Shown: positions 36,783 through 46,849, counted from the first letter of the stretch. The stretch is 64,000 nt of DNA from Agrobacterium sp. a22-2 (GCF_012276985.1 NZ_JAAXMM010000001.1:310001-374000), one strand, 5' to 3'. Program-made: numbers and translations. Notes: generated by a model from the sequence alone, not told the origin.

Positions 36783-37365
36783 AGAGGTCGAACATTATCT
36801 GACCGGCCTCTGGCTGCTGGTGCTGCGCGACCCCAAGGGGTTCCAGTACTTGGATCTTTCAGAACGCGGCAGCCTGCGCTCGTTCTGGGCAGTCGTTTGG
36901 ACCCTTCCGGCCATGCTGGTGTCGTGGATTTGGTGGCGGTCGACTTATCTGGAAAAGATGCCGCCCGACACCGAGACCGGGCCTTTGTTCTTCCTGCGGC
37001 TGGCGATGATCGAGGCCTCCAACTGGCTGCTGCCGCTGATCTTCGTCGGCGTGCTGATGCTGGCGCTCGGCGTTGGCCAGAAATTCTCCGCCGTCGTGGT
37101 CGCGACCAACTGGATGGCCATTCCGGTCTCCTACACCTATGCCTTCCTGATTCTGGTGATGATGCTCCTGCCGGGCGCCGCAAGCCTCATCGTGCTGCTA
37201 TGGTTCGTCGCCTTTTTCGCCGTCATTCTCGCCCTGTTCCGGATCATCGGCATGATCTGCGGCAACCAGTTCGCCATGGTCGCAACGCTGACCATGCTGC
37301 TGCTGGTCCCGTCGATGATCCTGTCGGAAGTCCTGGAACGGTTTCTCGGCGTATTCCCGGGATAA
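36769..37365 (+). CDS. Hypothetical inner-membrane protein, coupled to dapE
   Basis: A 198-residue protein from the ATG at 36769, inside the end of dapE. It has about five hydrophobic helices, near residues 33-48, 83-100, 109-125, 130-155 and 165-183. The N-terminal part ([29 protein letters not shown], abridged) is cytoplasmic and conserved-looking. It resembles Yip1-type small membrane proteins in layout only. No function can be assigned, though the overlap with dapE suggests cotranslation. Confidence 0.82.
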   Translation: MPSLKEVEHYLTGLWLLVLRDPKGFQYLDLSERGSLRSFWAVVWTLPAMLVSWIWWRSTYLEKMPPDTETGPLFFLRLAMIEASNWLLPLIFVGVLMLALGVGQKFSAVVVATNWMAIPVSYTYAFLILVMMLLPGAASLIVLLWFVAFFAVILALFRIIGMICGNQFAMVATLTMLLLVPSMILSEVLERFLGVFPG

Positions 37366-37375
37366 GCGGCAAAGC

Positions 37376-38086
37376 TCAGATCGACCGCTGGTTGACCCGC
37401 TTCGACAGTTCTTCGGCGCTTTCGACCCGCTCCGAATAACGCTCGACCAGATAATCGGCACGGTCGCGGACCAGAAGCGTAAACTTCATCAGTTCTTCCA
37501 TGACATCGACGACGCGATTGTAATAGGCCGACGGCTTCATGCGGCCGTGTTCATCGAATTCCATAAAGGCCTTCGGTACCGACGACTGGTTGGGAATGGT
37601 CACCATGCGCATCCAGCGGCCAAGGATTCGCATCTGGTTGACCGTGTTGAAGCTCTGCGAGCCGCCGCAGACCTGCATCAGCGCCAACGTGCGGCCTTGC
37701 GTGGGACGTTGGGCACCAAGCGACAAAGGCAGCCAGTCGATCTGGGTCTTCATCAGCCCGCTCATCGCGCCATGCCGCTCCGGCGAGCACCAGACCTGGG
37801 CTTCCGACCATAGCGACAGATCGCGCAATTCCTGGACCTTGGGATGGGAGGCAAGCTCCGCATCGGCAAGCGGCAGACCGTGCGGATCGAAGATTCGGAC
37901 CTCGGCGCCATAGCGGCGCAGGATGCGAGCCGCTTCTTCCGTCAGAAGCCGGGAATAGGAGACGGCGCGCAGCGATCCATAGAGCATCAGGATGCGCGGC
38001 GGATGCGTCTTGCGGTCCGGCTGGTGCAAGCGCACGTCATCGACCGGACGGAACTGCGTCTCATCGATGTTCGGAGTATCCGTCAT
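37376..38086 (-). CDS. arsH: Arsenical resistance protein ArsH (NADPH-dependent FMN reductase family)
   Basis: A 236-residue flavoprotein. The FMN phosphate loop is [11 protein letters not shown] near residues 36-46. [21 protein letters not shown] and [17 protein letters not shown] are ArsH-specific. Characterised ArsH from rhizobia reduces quinones and oxidises trivalent organoarsenicals. The start overlaps the arsC stop in an ATGA, so the two are coupled. It converges on the membrane-protein gene with only ten bases between stops. Confidence 0.94.
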   Translation of the reverse strand: MTDTPNIDETQFRPVDDVRLHQPDRKTHPPRILMLYGSLRAVSYSRLLTEEAARILRRYGAEVRIFDPHGLPLADAELASHPKVQELRDLSLWSEAQVWCSPERHGAMSGLMKTQIDWLPLSLGAQRPTQGRTLALMQVCGGSQSFNTVNQMRILGRWMRMVTIPNQSSVPKAFMEFDEHGRMKPSAYYNRVVDVMEELMKFTLLVRDRADYLVERYSERVESAEELSKRVNQRSI

Positions 38087-38508
38087 GATTGCGCGCCATT
38101 CGCGCCATCAAAGGTGACCACTTCGCCGTCTTCCTTGGTAAAAGTACCGATCTGCGGATTGGGCAGGATCTCCAGAACCACTTCAGACGGCCGGCAGAGC
38201 CGGGTTCCCTTCGGCGTCTCGACAATCGGACGGTTGATCAGGATCGGATGGGCCAGCATGGCATCGATGAGTTGCGCGTCGGTGACAGCGGTATCGTCCA
38301 GTCCCAGTTCCTCATAGGGCGTGCCCTTCTGACGCATGATGTCTCGCACCGGCGCGCCGATGGCGGCGATCAGCTCCACAAGGCGCTCGCGGCTGGGCGG
38401 GGTCTTCAGATATTCGATGACCGTGGGCTCTTCGCCCGACTGGCGGATCATCGCCAAGGTGTTGCGCGACGTGCCGCAGGCCGGGTTGTGATAGATGGTG
38501 ATCGTCAT
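38083..38508 (-). CDS. arsC: Arsenate reductase (glutaredoxin-dependent)
   Basis: A 141-residue enzyme that reduces arsenate to arsenite using glutaredoxin. The catalytic cysteine is in [12 protein letters not shown] (Cys11). The supporting arginine lies in ILINRPIV near 91, and a further Arg in GTRLCRPSE near 104. It is coupled to arsH. AGGAG precedes the ATG, and an inverted repeat typical of an operator lies just upstream. No arsR, arsB or acr3 gene is nearby, so the arsenite exporter must be elsewhere. Confidence 0.94.
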   Translation of the reverse strand: MTITIYHNPACGTSRNTLAMIRQSGEEPTVIEYLKTPPSRERLVELIAAIGAPVRDIMRQKGTPYEELGLDDTAVTDAQLIDAMLAHPILINRPIVETPKGTRLCRPSEVVLEILPNPQIGTFTKEDGEVVTFDGANGAQS

Positions 38509-38530
38509 GACGGGTCTCCTGTCGCGTCCA

Positions 38531-38554
38531 ATATTTCCATAATTCTTGAAATAT
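38531..38554. promoter_or_regulatory. Inverted repeat in the arsC promoter region
   Basis: ATATTTC (38531-38537) and GAAATAT (38548-38554) with a ten-base spacer, 23-46 bases before the arsC start. The AT-rich, two-armed layout suits an ArsR-family operator; the regulator gene is not in the neighbourhood. Confidence 0.5.
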
Positions 38555-38589
38555 CGATACGTGATTTCGAGAAAAGGCGCAACCCCGTC

Positions 38590-39363
38590 TCAGCAGGTCC
38601 GGGCGAAATGGCTGTCGTCGGGATAGTCGACCTGCATGAAGTAGAGACCTTCCGGCGGCGCGACAGGGCCGCAGGCGGAGCGGTCGCGGGCCTCAAGTGC
38701 GGCGCGGACATCGGCAATGCTCATCTTGCCCTCGCCGGCCATTTTCAGCGTGCCGGCAAAGGAGCGGATCTGATTGTGCAGGAAGCTCTGCGCCGTGGCG
38801 CGGATCTCGATCAGGTCGCCGTCGCGGCTGACATCGAGACGATCGAGCGTGCGCACCGGGCTGTTGGCCTGGCAATGGACCGAGCGGAAGGTGGTAAAGT
38901 CGTGCTTGCCGACCAATTGTTGCGCCGCTTCGTGCATGACCGCATGGTCGAGCTCTTTCGACACCCACCAGGCGCGGTTGGCCTCCAGCGCCAGCCTCGA
39001 AGGCCTTGATATGATGCGGTAGAGATAGTGCCGGCGCAGGGCCGAAAAGCGGGCGTCGAAAGCCTCGCTGACCGCTTTCACCTCCAGCACGCTGATACTT
39101 TCGCGGCCGGTTGCCAGATAGGCATTGAGGGCGTTGCGCAGCTTATAGGGCACCCAGTCGCGGGTCAGATCGACATGCACTACCTGACCACGGGCATGAA
39201 CGCCGGAGTCGGTACGGCCGGCGCCGCGGACCTTGACGGTCTCTCCGGTCAGCAGCAGCACCGCCTTTTCGAGCGCGCCTTGCGCGGAATGGCCATTGTC
39301 CTGGCGCTGCCAGCCAACATAGGGCGTGCCGTCATATTCGACCGTCATGCTGAAGCGTGGCAT
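38590..39363 (-). CDS. truA: tRNA pseudouridine38-40 synthase
   Basis: A 257-residue enzyme that makes pseudouridine in the tRNA anticodon arm. The catalytic Asp is in [15 protein letters not shown] near residue 53. [14 protein letters not shown] and [10 protein letters not shown] are conserved C-terminal motifs. Its start overlaps the fmt stop by one base, in the usual def-fmt-truA order. Confidence 0.95.
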   Translation of the reverse strand: MPRFSMTVEYDGTPYVGWQRQDNGHSAQGALEKAVLLLTGETVKVRGAGRTDSGVHARGQVVHVDLTRDWVPYKLRNALNAYLATGRESISVLEVKAVSEAFDARFSALRRHYLYRIISRPSRLALEANRAWWVSKELDHAVMHEAAQQLVGKHDFTTFRSVHCQANSPVRTLDRLDVSRDGDLIEIRATAQSFLHNQIRSFAGTLKMAGEGKMSIADVRAALEARDRSACGPVAPPEGLYFMQVDYPDDSHFARTC

Positions 39364-40298
39364 CAGTGCGCCACCGTTCCGGGAACAAGCGGCGCACCGC
39401 GCAGGAAGTCCACCGCCGGCAGCGGCTTGCCACCGGCCTTCTGCAAGCGGGTCAGCTGCACGGCCCCCTCGCCGCAGGCAATGGTCAGGTCATCGTCCAG
39501 CACCTCGCCCGGCCGGCCGCTCCCTTGGGCCAACAGGCTCGCCAAAACCTTGATCCGCTCAACGCGGCCATTGATCTCCGCCTCGAACCAGGCACCCGGA
39601 AATGGCGACAGGGCGCGGATGCGGTTATGGACATCGCCGGCAGGGCGCGCGAAATCGATATGGGTTTCGGCCTTGTCGATCTTGGCCGCATAGAGCACGC
39701 CGTCGGCCGGCTGCGGCGTCAGCGGCAAGTCGCCCGCTTCAAGCCGCGCCATGGCCTCGCGCATGGCCTCGGCACCCACCAGCTTCAGCGCGTCGTGCAA
39801 TTCGCCACCGGTCATGTCAGGGCGAATGGCGACGGTTCTCGTCAATGCAACCGGGCCAGTGTCGAGCCCCTTGTCCATCTTCATGACCATCATGCCGGTC
39901 TCCGCATCGCCGGCCATGATGGCACGCTGGATGGGTGCTGCACCGCGCCAGCGCGGCAAAAGCGAGGCATGGCCATTGTAGCAGCCGAGCCGTGTGCCAC
40001 TGAGGATCGCTTCCGGGAGCAGCAGCCCATAGGCAACGACCACGGCCACATCGGCCTCGAAAGCTTGAAAAGCCCGACGATCCTCATCACCCTTGAAATT
40101 GAGCGGCGTCAGAACCGGAATGCCGAGTTCTTCGGCGGCCTGGTGCACGGGCGACTTGGTCAGATCGAGGCCACGGCGGCCGGCTGGCCGCGGCGGCTGG
40201 GAATAGACCGCAACGATCTCATGCCTGGCCTCCGCCAGAGCCCGCAAAGTCGCGACCGAAAATTCCGGCGTTCCCATGAAGATGATGCGCAGCGCCAT
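39363..40298 (-). CDS. fmt: Methionyl-tRNA formyltransferase
   Basis: A 311-residue enzyme that formylates initiator Met-tRNA using 10-formyl-THF. The folate-binding motif is [14 protein letters not shown] near residue 110, with the catalytic Asn/His/Asp in NGHAS and TGPVALTR. The C-terminal tRNA-binding domain begins near 205. One base overlaps truA, and the def stop lies 68 bases upstream of this start. Confidence 0.96.
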   Translation of the reverse strand: MALRIIFMGTPEFSVATLRALAEARHEIVAVYSQPPRPAGRRGLDLTKSPVHQAAEELGIPVLTPLNFKGDEDRRAFQAFEADVAVVVAYGLLLPEAILSGTRLGCYNGHASLLPRWRGAAPIQRAIMAGDAETGMMVMKMDKGLDTGPVALTRTVAIRPDMTGGELHDALKLVGAEAMREAMARLEAGDLPLTPQPADGVLYAAKIDKAETHIDFARPAGDVHNRIRALSPFPGAWFEAEINGRVERIKVLASLLAQGSGRPGEVLDDDLTIACGEGAVQLTRLQKAGGKPLPAVDFLRGAPLVPGTVAH

Positions 40299-40366
40299 GG
40301 TCGGTCTCCACGATACGGGTTCGAACGATTGGCCGGCGAAACCGGATGCCGCGCCGCGCCGGTGAC

Positions 40367-40885
40367 TTAGACAGTCACCTTGGACTTGGCCGCCTTGCTG
40401 AACTTCTTGATGACCATTTCGCGCTTCAGCCGCGAGATGTGGTCGATGAAGAGAATGCCGTTCAGATGGTCGATCTCGTGCTGCAGGCAGGTGGCCAGCA
40501 GGCCATCGGCCTCCGTCACCTGTTCCTTGCCGTTACGATCGAGGTGCTTGACGGTGACCGCGGCCGGGCGCTCGACTTCCGCATAATAGTCCGGAATGGA
40601 CAGGCAGCCCTCTTCATAGACAGAGCGGTCTTCGGACGACCGGACGATTTCCGGATTGATGAAGACCAGCGGCTGCTTGTCTTCGCCTTCCTTGGACACA
40701 TCGATCACCAGAAGTCGACGAGGCACCGCCACCTGCACCGCAGCCAGGCCAATGCCCGGCGCGTCATACATGGTGTCGAGCATATCGTCGATCAGGTGTG
40801 TCAGGTCCGAATCGACCCGTTCGACAGGCTTGGAGACCTGACGCAGCAACGGATCCGGGATGATGATTATAGGCTTGATGGTCAT
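40367..40885 (-). CDS. def: Peptide deformylase
   Basis: A 172-residue metallo-enzyme that removes the N-formyl group from new proteins. All three motifs are present: GIGLAAVQV near residue 47, EEGCLSIP near 92 with the metal Cys, and QHEIDHLNG near 135 with the two metal His. The ATG at 40885 (MTIKPI) is chosen over one four codons upstream since rhizobial Def proteins begin this way. Confidence 0.95.
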   Translation of the reverse strand: MTIKPIIIIPDPLLRQVSKPVERVDSDLTHLIDDMLDTMYDAPGIGLAAVQVAVPRRLLVIDVSKEGEDKQPLVFINPEIVRSSEDRSVYEEGCLSIPDYYAEVERPAAVTVKHLDRNGKEQVTEADGLLATCLQHEIDHLNGILFIDHISRLKREMVIKKFSKAAKSKVTV

Positions 40886-40937
40886 GGCTTTTCCCATAAC
40901 CCATCTCTTTTCTGGAGGAAATCGAAAAACGTGGCCC

Positions 40938-40973
40938 TTCGCTCCGGTTTTTGCTGAACCGGAGCGAATTTTT
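40938..40973. terminator. Strong hairpin terminator between the globin-coupled receptor and def
   Basis: TTCGCTCCGGTT (40938-40949) pairs with AACCGGAGCGAA (40957-40968), a seven-base loop. TTTTT follows on the forward strand, while on the reverse strand a T run comes seven bases later. It lies just past the stop at 40978 of the reverse-strand receptor gene. Confidence 0.6.
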
Positions 40974-40977
40974 GACC

Positions 40978-42483
40978 TTAGGCGGCGCGGCTTTGTGTGC
41001 CCGGCCGGAATTGACCACCTGACTGCCGCATCTCGGTGCCAAGCGTGCCGAGAAGACCGACAAGCCCCGCCACTTCATTGCGCAGCCGCCGGGTCTCGGC
41101 AGACGTCTGCTCGACCATGCTGGAATTCTGATGGGTCAAGGCATCCATGCCGCGCGTGGCAAGATTGATCTCCTGCAGACCCGTTGCCTGGTCCTTGGCA
41201 GCGCCTGCAATATCGGACACAATCGCGTTGATCTGGTTGACGCGATCGCTCATGTCGGCCAGCGCCGTCCCGGTGTTGCTGACCAGCCCCACGCCCTCGT
41301 TGACCTGGCTCGAGCTCTGGGAAATCAGCCCCTTGATCTCCTTGGCGGCGTCGGCGCTGCGCTGAGCAAGCAGACGGACCTCCTGGGCAACAACTGCAAA
41401 ACCCTTGCCGGCATCGCCGGCCCGAGCCGCCTCGACGCCGGCATTCAGCGCCAGAAGATTGGTCTGGAAGGCGATTTCGTCGATAACGCCGATAATCTTG
41501 GAGATTTCCGAAGACGATTTTTCGATTTCCGCCATGGCCGCGATCGCCTTGTTCACCACCTCGCCAGAGTTGCGCGCCTGCTGCTGGGTATCGCGCACGG
41601 CTGCGGATGCCCGCTCGGCATTGGAGGCGGTCTGGTTGACGCTGACGGAAAGCTGTTGCAACGCGGTAGCGCTTTCCTGCAAACCGGCGGCCTGTTGCGA
41701 CGTGCGAAGCGCCAGTTCGTCGGAGCCCTTGGCGATGGTCTCCGTGCCGTCGAGGATCTCTTCGGATGCCCGTCGGATCGCGGCGAAAGACGTGCTCAGG
41801 CGAGATACGGTCTGGTTGTAATCGTCGGCCATCTGCTTGAAATCGCCCGGCAGGTCCGTCGTCATGCGCGATGCGAAATCGCCGTCGGCAAGAGCTGCCA
41901 GGCCGCGCCGCAGATGCTCCATCGCCATGCGCTGATCGGCTGCAAACCGCTCGCGCTCGCTTTCCAGTTCGCGCCGCTTTTCCTCCAGTGCATCCAGATA
42001 GACCGAAATCGAATAGTCCATGTCGAGCATGGAAGCCTTGATCAGCACGCCGAGCTTGTCTGCAAGGACAGCGGCATGGCGCTTGCCGAATGGGAAAGGC
42101 CAATGCTTCTGCAGCACGCCGCTGACCAGTTCGGTCAAGAGCACCGAATAGCCGCCGATATACCAGCGCGGCTCGAGACCGATGCGGGCATGGGCCTTGC
42201 CGATCGCAGTCACGCCCTTGACATAGACGTCGTCGAACTTGCCGGCCGAGACCTTGTCCCAATGGCCCTGCTGCGCCTGTTTGGCGGCCGCCATATGGCC
42301 CTTATCGCGGAAGAAACCCGAGATCTGTGCAGTGGCGCCGACCTTTGCATAGAATTTGTCGAGGGCGCCGCCCAGGATGTCCGTGAGGGTCGGACGCAGC
42401 GCCTTGAGCGTTCGACAACTGGCCTCATCCAGTTCCACAAAGGCAAGACGCTCGGCTAGGGCAGTATCGTTTTTATCGGTCAT
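40978..42483 (-). CDS. Globin-coupled chemotaxis receptor (soluble, protoglobin-type sensor)
   Basis: A 501-residue cytoplasmic receptor with no membrane helix. Residues about 1-165 are a globin sensor: FYAKVG near 45 is the probable distal Tyr, and [16 protein letters not shown] has the proximal heme His98 with the Trp/Tyr pair of the HemAT family. [12 protein letters not shown] ends the globin. A HAMP-like linker and the signalling domain follow, with [20 protein letters not shown] near 355. No CheR-tether pentapeptide. The ATG at 42483 follows a weak GAG; the 55 upstream codons lack similarity. It lies 176 bases after its paralogue and is probably an oxygen or redox-gas sensor for chemotaxis. 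Confidence 0.9.
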   Translation of the reverse strand: MTDKNDTALAERLAFVELDEASCRTLKALRPTLTDILGGALDKFYAKVGATAQISGFFRDKGHMAAAKQAQQGHWDKVSAGKFDDVYVKGVTAIGKAHARIGLEPRWYIGGYSVLLTELVSGVLQKHWPFPFGKRHAAVLADKLGVLIKASMLDMDYSISVYLDALEEKRRELESERERFAADQRMAMEHLRRGLAALADGDFASRMTTDLPGDFKQMADDYNQTVSRLSTSFAAIRRASEEILDGTETIAKGSDELALRTSQQAAGLQESATALQQLSVSVNQTASNAERASAAVRDTQQQARNSGEVVNKAIAAMAEIEKSSSEISKIIGVIDEIAFQTNLLALNAGVEAARAGDAGKGFAVVAQEVRLLAQRSADAAKEIKGLISQSSSQVNEGVGLVSNTGTALADMSDRVNQINAIVSDIAGAAKDQATGLQEINLATRGMDALTHQNSSMVEQTSAETRRLRNEVAGLVGLLGTLGTEMRQSGGQFRPGTQSRAA

Positions 42484-42659
42484 CAGTTGCTCGCGGCCAC
42501 TCTTCCCGGCCTTCGTGCTCGCGGGAATACGCGAGCGACTTCTGCCGAGAGCTGAGAATTCGGCAGTTTCATAAACGGACGGTAAACAATGCGCGACAAT
42601 CCGACTTTTTTCGTCAATTGGGGGTTTCGGTGCGCTATTTTGGCGCAACGGGCCTCAGC

Positions 42660-44192
42660 TCAACCGGCGCGGCGGTGGACGGAACTCCCGTCAGTTTCGC
42701 CGCGTCGCTCCGGGCTGACCCGCTCGACATATCCGTCGCGGGCCTTGAATTTGCGCAGGGCACTGACCAAGCGCTCGACCTCGTCGCGCAGGGTTATGGT
42801 CTGGGCCGAAGTTTCTTCGACCATCGCGGCATTCTGCTGGGTGATGGTGTCCATGCTGCCGATGGCGATGTTGACTTCCTTCAGTCCACCCGACTGATCC
42901 GACGCCGCCGAGGCTATGCTGGTGACGATGCCATTGATCTCGCCAATCCGGTTGATGATCTTCTCCAGCGCCTCGCCGGCGTTGTTCACCAAGCCTACGC
43001 CCGATTGCACCTGGCCGGAACTCTGAGAGATCAGCCCCTTGATTTCCTTAGCTGCATTGGCGCAACGCTGCGCCAGTTCGCGGACTTCCTGGGCGACGAC
43101 CGCAAAACCTCGGCCGGCCTCGCCGGCACGCGCCGCCTCGACACCAGCATTGAGGGCCAAAAGATTGGTCTGGAAAGCAATCTCGTCGATGACTCCGATG
43201 ATCTTCGAAATTTCATCGGAGGATTTCTCGATCGCGCCCATTGCCGCTACGGCCTTGGTCACGACCTCTCCCGAAGTCTTGGCTTCGTTCAGTGCCATCT
43301 TGACCACGACGGTCGCTTTCTGGGCGCCATCGGCGGCCTGGGCGACGCTGTGCGTCAATTCCTGCAGGGCAGCCGTGCTCTCTTCGAGTCCCGCGGCCTG
43401 CTGCTCGGTGCGATGGGCCAGATGATTGGCCGCTTCTGAAATGGCGGTCGTAGAGCGCAGGATTTCTTCGGCAGCACTTCGCACGGTGCCAATCGTGTTG
43501 CGCAGGGTGTCCACGGAATTGTTGTAGTCACCTGCCATGCTGACGAAATTGTCCGGCAGGTCCCGAGGAAGCGTAGAATCCAGATCGCCCTTGGACAGTT
43601 GTGCCAGAACGGCACTCAGGGCAGACAAGGCGACGGCCTGTTCCTGTTCGCCCTTGAGGCGAGCGGCTTCCGCCTGGTTGCGCTGATCTGCCAAAATATC
43701 GAGGTAGATCGATATGGAATAGTCCATGTCCAGAAGGGCAGCCTTGACGACGATCGCGACCTCATCTGCCAATTTCTGCGAACCACCTCTGCCGAATCTC
43801 GACGGCCAACGCTCCCGCACGACAGCATGAATGAGCTGTTCGAGCAGAAGCGCATATCCGCCGATATACCAGCGCGGCTCGAGACCGATACGGGCGTGGG
43901 CTCGCCCGACAGCCTGGACCCCTTCGACGTAACGCTCGTCATACTGGGCCGTGCCGACGACGGTCCAGTGCTCTTCCTGGCGCTTTTTCGCACCCTTTAT
44001 GTGATCCTCGCTGCGGAAGAACGCTGCGGTTTCGGGTGTCTTTCGAACCCGCTGATAGAAGACATCGAGTGCTGCGCCGACGTTATTCTTGATGATCGGG
44101 CCAAGGGCACGCAACTTCTGCCGCGCGACGTCATCAAAGCCGATGAAGTCCAGGCGCTTGCTAAGCGCATTCTTTTCGTCGTGCGAAATCAT
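42660..44192 (-). CDS. Globin-coupled chemotaxis receptor (paralogue)
   Basis: A 510-residue soluble receptor with the same domain order as the gene just downstream. The globin domain (about 1-165) has FYQRVR near 45 and [16 protein letters not shown] with proximal His99. [18 protein letters not shown] is the linker helix. The signalling hairpin has [20 protein letters not shown] near 360. The ATG at 44192 follows AGGGGA at the proper distance. The globin halves keep the signature residues but differ widely elsewhere, so this is not a recent duplication. A perfect FNR/FixK box lies about 155 bases upstream. Confidence 0.91.
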   Translation of the reverse strand: MISHDEKNALSKRLDFIGFDDVARQKLRALGPIIKNNVGAALDVFYQRVRKTPETAAFFRSEDHIKGAKKRQEEHWTVVGTAQYDERYVEGVQAVGRAHARIGLEPRWYIGGYALLLEQLIHAVVRERWPSRFGRGGSQKLADEVAIVVKAALLDMDYSISIYLDILADQRNQAEAARLKGEQEQAVALSALSAVLAQLSKGDLDSTLPRDLPDNFVSMAGDYNNSVDTLRNTIGTVRSAAEEILRSTTAISEAANHLAHRTEQQAAGLEESTAALQELTHSVAQAADGAQKATVVVKMALNEAKTSGEVVTKAVAAMGAIEKSSDEISKIIGVIDEIAFQTNLLALNAGVEAARAGEAGRGFAVVAQEVRELAQRCANAAKEIKGLISQSSGQVQSGVGLVNNAGEALEKIINRIGEINGIVTSIASAASDQSGGLKEVNIAIGSMDTITQQNAAMVEETSAQTITLRDEVERLVSALRKFKARDGYVERVSPERRGETDGSSVHRRAG

Positions 44193-44309
44193 GATGTCCC
44201 CTGGCATGTTAAGGCAGTCCGGATGGCGCGCCCAATTGCAACGTTTGATGGAAACAATAAACGCTTAAATTGGTAAATTTTCCATTTAGCTAATATCTTA
44301 AATTACAAC

Positions 44310-44324
44310 TACCTTCATAAGGTA
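44310..44324. promoter_or_regulatory. Short inverted repeat upstream of the globin-coupled receptor
   Basis: TACCTT (44310-44315), three bases, AAGGTA (44319-44324). It lies in the AT-rich part of the 301-base gap 44193-44493, downstream of the FNR-type box as seen from the receptor gene. Possibly a second operator or part of the core promoter. Confidence 0.35.
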
Positions 44325-44345
44325 AATATTAAATAACTACATATT

Positions 44346-44359
44346 TTGATCTTTATCAA
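44346..44359. promoter_or_regulatory. Perfect FNR/FixK (FnrN) box
   Basis: TTGATCTTTATCAA, an exact TTGAT-N4-ATCAA. Rhizobia use FnrN and FixK at such sites in low oxygen. It is about 155 bases before the receptor gene at 44192 and 135 before rmuC at 44494; the AT-rich stretch between the box and the receptor makes the receptor the likelier target. Confidence 0.75.
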
Positions 44360-44493
44360 GATTCCGACCCGTTGCTTCGAAGAGCTTCCGCTGACACACC
44401 ACGTCGCTCTCCTGCCTCCATGAAGCGCGCAGAGATGCATCATGTTCTTGTTTTGATCTGGATTCGCTTGCAAAATCTGGTAGTCTCCGGTCC

Positions 44494-45720
44494 ATGAATG
44501 GTTTTGAACTCACATCCGGCACATCCCTTTTTGCAATCGGAGACTTGCAGATCTCGCTCGGGCTTTTCGTGAAAGGCCTTGCTGGAGCGCTTCTGCTGGC
44601 AATCGCCCTGATTGTGTGGCGTGGCAGAGCGCTGCGTGCTGCAATCCGCGCCGAGGCAGCCAGGCGCGATGCCCTCGCCGAACAGCGCATGGCAGATCTC
44701 CTGCGGGCCCAGGCCGACATGCAGGGCCGGCTTGCCGCCATGTCGGAGGTCTTCGGCGCCAAGCAGAGCGAGTTCAATCACGCGATCAACCAGCGGCTCG
44801 ACGGCATGACCCATCGCATCGGAGCAACCATCACGGAGCAGACCAAATCGACCCACGAGAACCTGCGGCACCTGCAGGAACGCCTGGCGGTGATCGATGC
44901 GGCCCAGAACAACATCCAGAACCTGGCAAAGGATGTGGTCGGCCTGCAGGCCATTCTGTCCAACAAGCAGACGCGCGGCGCCTTCGGCCAGTCGCGCATG
45001 GAAACCATCGTGGCCGACGGTCTGCCGATGGGCGCCTATTCCTTCCAGCCGACCCTTTCGAACGGTTCAAGGCCGGATTGCACGATCCGCATGCCGAACG
45101 GCTCGCCGCCCCTGGTCATCGACGCAAAATTTCCGCTGGAGGCCTGGAACGCGATCCGCGATGCCGGCAGCCCTGAGATGCGAAAGGCCGCAAGCCAGCA
45201 GTTCCGCCGTGACCTGGACGTGCATATTCGCGATATCGCCGAGAAATACCTGATCGCCGGCGAGACCCAGGAAATGGCCTTCCTGTTCGTACCGTCCGAA
45301 TCGATCTTTGCCGAAATCCACGAGCATTTCGAGAGCATCGTGCAAAGGGCGCACCGCCTGCGGATCGTCATCGTCTCTCCCTCCCTGCTGATGCTGTCGA
45401 TCCAGGTGATCCAGTCCGTTCTGAAGGACCAGCGCATGCGCGAACAGGCCCATCTGATCCAGGGTGAAGTCCTGCATCTCATGGAGGATCTGACCCGGCT
45501 GGACGACCGGACCCGGAAGCTGCAGAGCCATTTCCTGGCGGCGCAAAAAGACGTGGATATGATCCTGACCTCGGCGGACAAGTTGACAAAGAGGGGCGCC
45601 AAGATAGAAGCGATGGAGTTCGAAGCTGGCGCCGGCCCTGCCGAGCCCGGGCAACCAGAGGCTCCTTCGGTGGAAAGCAGAACGGGGCTTTTACGGCTGC
45701 GCGTGGTGGACGACGACTGA
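44494..45720 (+). CDS. rmuC: DNA recombination protein RmuC
   Basis: A 408-residue protein. One membrane helix (FVKGLAGALLLAIALIVW near residues 25-42) is followed by a coiled coil to about 150 and then the RmuC nuclease-like domain, with PDCTIRMPNGSPPLVIDAKFPLE near 190-212 and MAFLFVPSESIFAEI near 262. RmuC limits inversions at short repeats in E. coli and belongs to the PD-(D/E)xK fold. The ATG at 44494 lies in a shared promoter gap with the divergent receptor. Confidence 0.92.
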   Translation: MNGFELTSGTSLFAIGDLQISLGLFVKGLAGALLLAIALIVWRGRALRAAIRAEAARRDALAEQRMADLLRAQADMQGRLAAMSEVFGAKQSEFNHAINQRLDGMTHRIGATITEQTKSTHENLRHLQERLAVIDAAQNNIQNLAKDVVGLQAILSNKQTRGAFGQSRMETIVADGLPMGAYSFQPTLSNGSRPDCTIRMPNGSPPLVIDAKFPLEAWNAIRDAGSPEMRKAASQQFRRDLDVHIRDIAEKYLIAGETQEMAFLFVPSESIFAEIHEHFESIVQRAHRLRIVIVSPSLLMLSIQVIQSVLKDQRMREQAHLIQGEVLHLMEDLTRLDDRTRKLQSHFLAAQKDVDMILTSADKLTKRGAKIEAMEFEAGAGPAEPGQPEAPSVESRTGLLRLRVVDDD

Positions 45721-45764
45721 CGATCGCCGGCCGGTGGCCCTCAATCAAAAGGCGGACAAGAAGA

Positions 45765-46664
45765 ATGATCACGGTATTCGGCTCCATCAACATGGACCTC
45801 ATCGCCACGACGAAGCGCCTGCCGCTGCCGGGCGAAACGGTTGCGGGGGATACGTTCTCGACGGCAGCCGGTGGCAAGGGTGCAAACCAGGCCCTGGCGG
45901 CCCGCCGAGCCGGTTCTCAGGTGCGCATGGTCGGCGCGGTCGGCGATGACGGCTTCGCCGATCCCGCCCTGTCGCTGCTGGATGTCGCCGGTACCGATCT
46001 GTCCTCCGTGATCCGCAGTCCGACATCGACCGGCACCGCGCTGATCCTGGTCGGCGGCGATGGCGAGAACATGATCGCCGTCATCGCAGGGGCAAATGGC
46101 ACTCTGACGGAGGCCGAAGCGGCAGGCGCCGTGGCCGGCATGCAGGCCGGCGATATCCTGATGCTGCAGCTGGAAATTCCGGCCGCAGCCGTCGAGCACG
46201 CCCTCACCCAGGCCCGGGCGCGCGGCGTCAAGACTATCATCAACATTGCACCGCTCACCAGCGAAGCGGCCCGCCTGGGACGGATGGCCGATATCGTCAT
46301 TGCCAACGAGACGGAATTCGAGCGTCTGGCGGCCTGGGAAGGCATGGGGGCCGACGGGCGGCGGCATGCGCTGCGCCGGCTTCATGCCGAGACAGCGCAG
46401 ACCCTGATCGTGACGCTCGGCGCCGAGGGCGTCATCGCCATCCATGAGGGCACCGAATACCAGGCCGAGGGACTGCAGATCGTTCCGGTCGATACCGTCG
46501 GAGCGGGCGACACATTCTGCGGTTACTTCGCAGCCGGACTGGATCAGGGGCTGGACTTTTCCACCGCTCTGCGGCGTGCGGCCGTCGCCGGTTCGCTCGC
46601 CTGCCTGCAGCACGGTGCCCAACCATCGATTCCAACGGCTGACGCAGTCGCGGCCGCTCTCTAG
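45765..46664 (+). CDS. rbsK: Ribokinase
   Basis: A 299-residue PfkB-family kinase that phosphorylates ribose. FGSINMD at the N terminus, AAGGKGANQALAARRAG near residues 38-54, and DTVGAGDTFCGYFAAGL with the catalytic Asp near 243. The di-glycine substrate lid and length match ribokinase rather than fructokinase. It lies near a nucleoside hydrolase gene (49272), so ribose from nucleosides could be salvaged, and 205 bases upstream of a chemoreceptor on the same strand. Confidence 0.92.
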   Translation: MITVFGSINMDLIATTKRLPLPGETVAGDTFSTAAGGKGANQALAARRAGSQVRMVGAVGDDGFADPALSLLDVAGTDLSSVIRSPTSTGTALILVGGDGENMIAVIAGANGTLTEAEAAGAVAGMQAGDILMLQLEIPAAAVEHALTQARARGVKTIINIAPLTSEAARLGRMADIVIANETEFERLAAWEGMGADGRRHALRRLHAETAQTLIVTLGAEGVIAIHEGTEYQAEGLQIVPVDTVGAGDTFCGYFAAGLDQGLDFSTALRRAAVAGSLACLQHGAQPSIPTADAVAAAL

Positions 46665-46832
46665 GGAGTGCTCACCTGCTTCCAGGTACCATGCGAAAAA
46701 ACGCTGCCCGCTTTCAATCCGAATTAAGTATTGCCGGCCTAGTATCCGCGCGATTTCGCCCGGGCTTCAACAAGGCTTGAGGCTGGAAACGCCGGCTCCA
46801 TGAAGGGGCATTCCCACACCGAGCGTTCTGCA

Positions 46833-46849
46833 GACCGGCCATGCCGGTC
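46833..46849 (+). other. Short hairpin upstream of the Cache-domain receptor
   Basis: GACCGGC (46833-46839), CAT, GCCGGTC (46843-46849). A three-base loop seven-pair stem about 20 bases before the ATG at 46870; it may modulate translation of the receptor. Confidence 0.35.

Noticed and set aside
40938..40968. The long repeat arms as a mobile element end
   Set aside because: The arms form a simple hairpin between two convergently oriented or tandem gene ends, with a T tract, so a terminator explains it.
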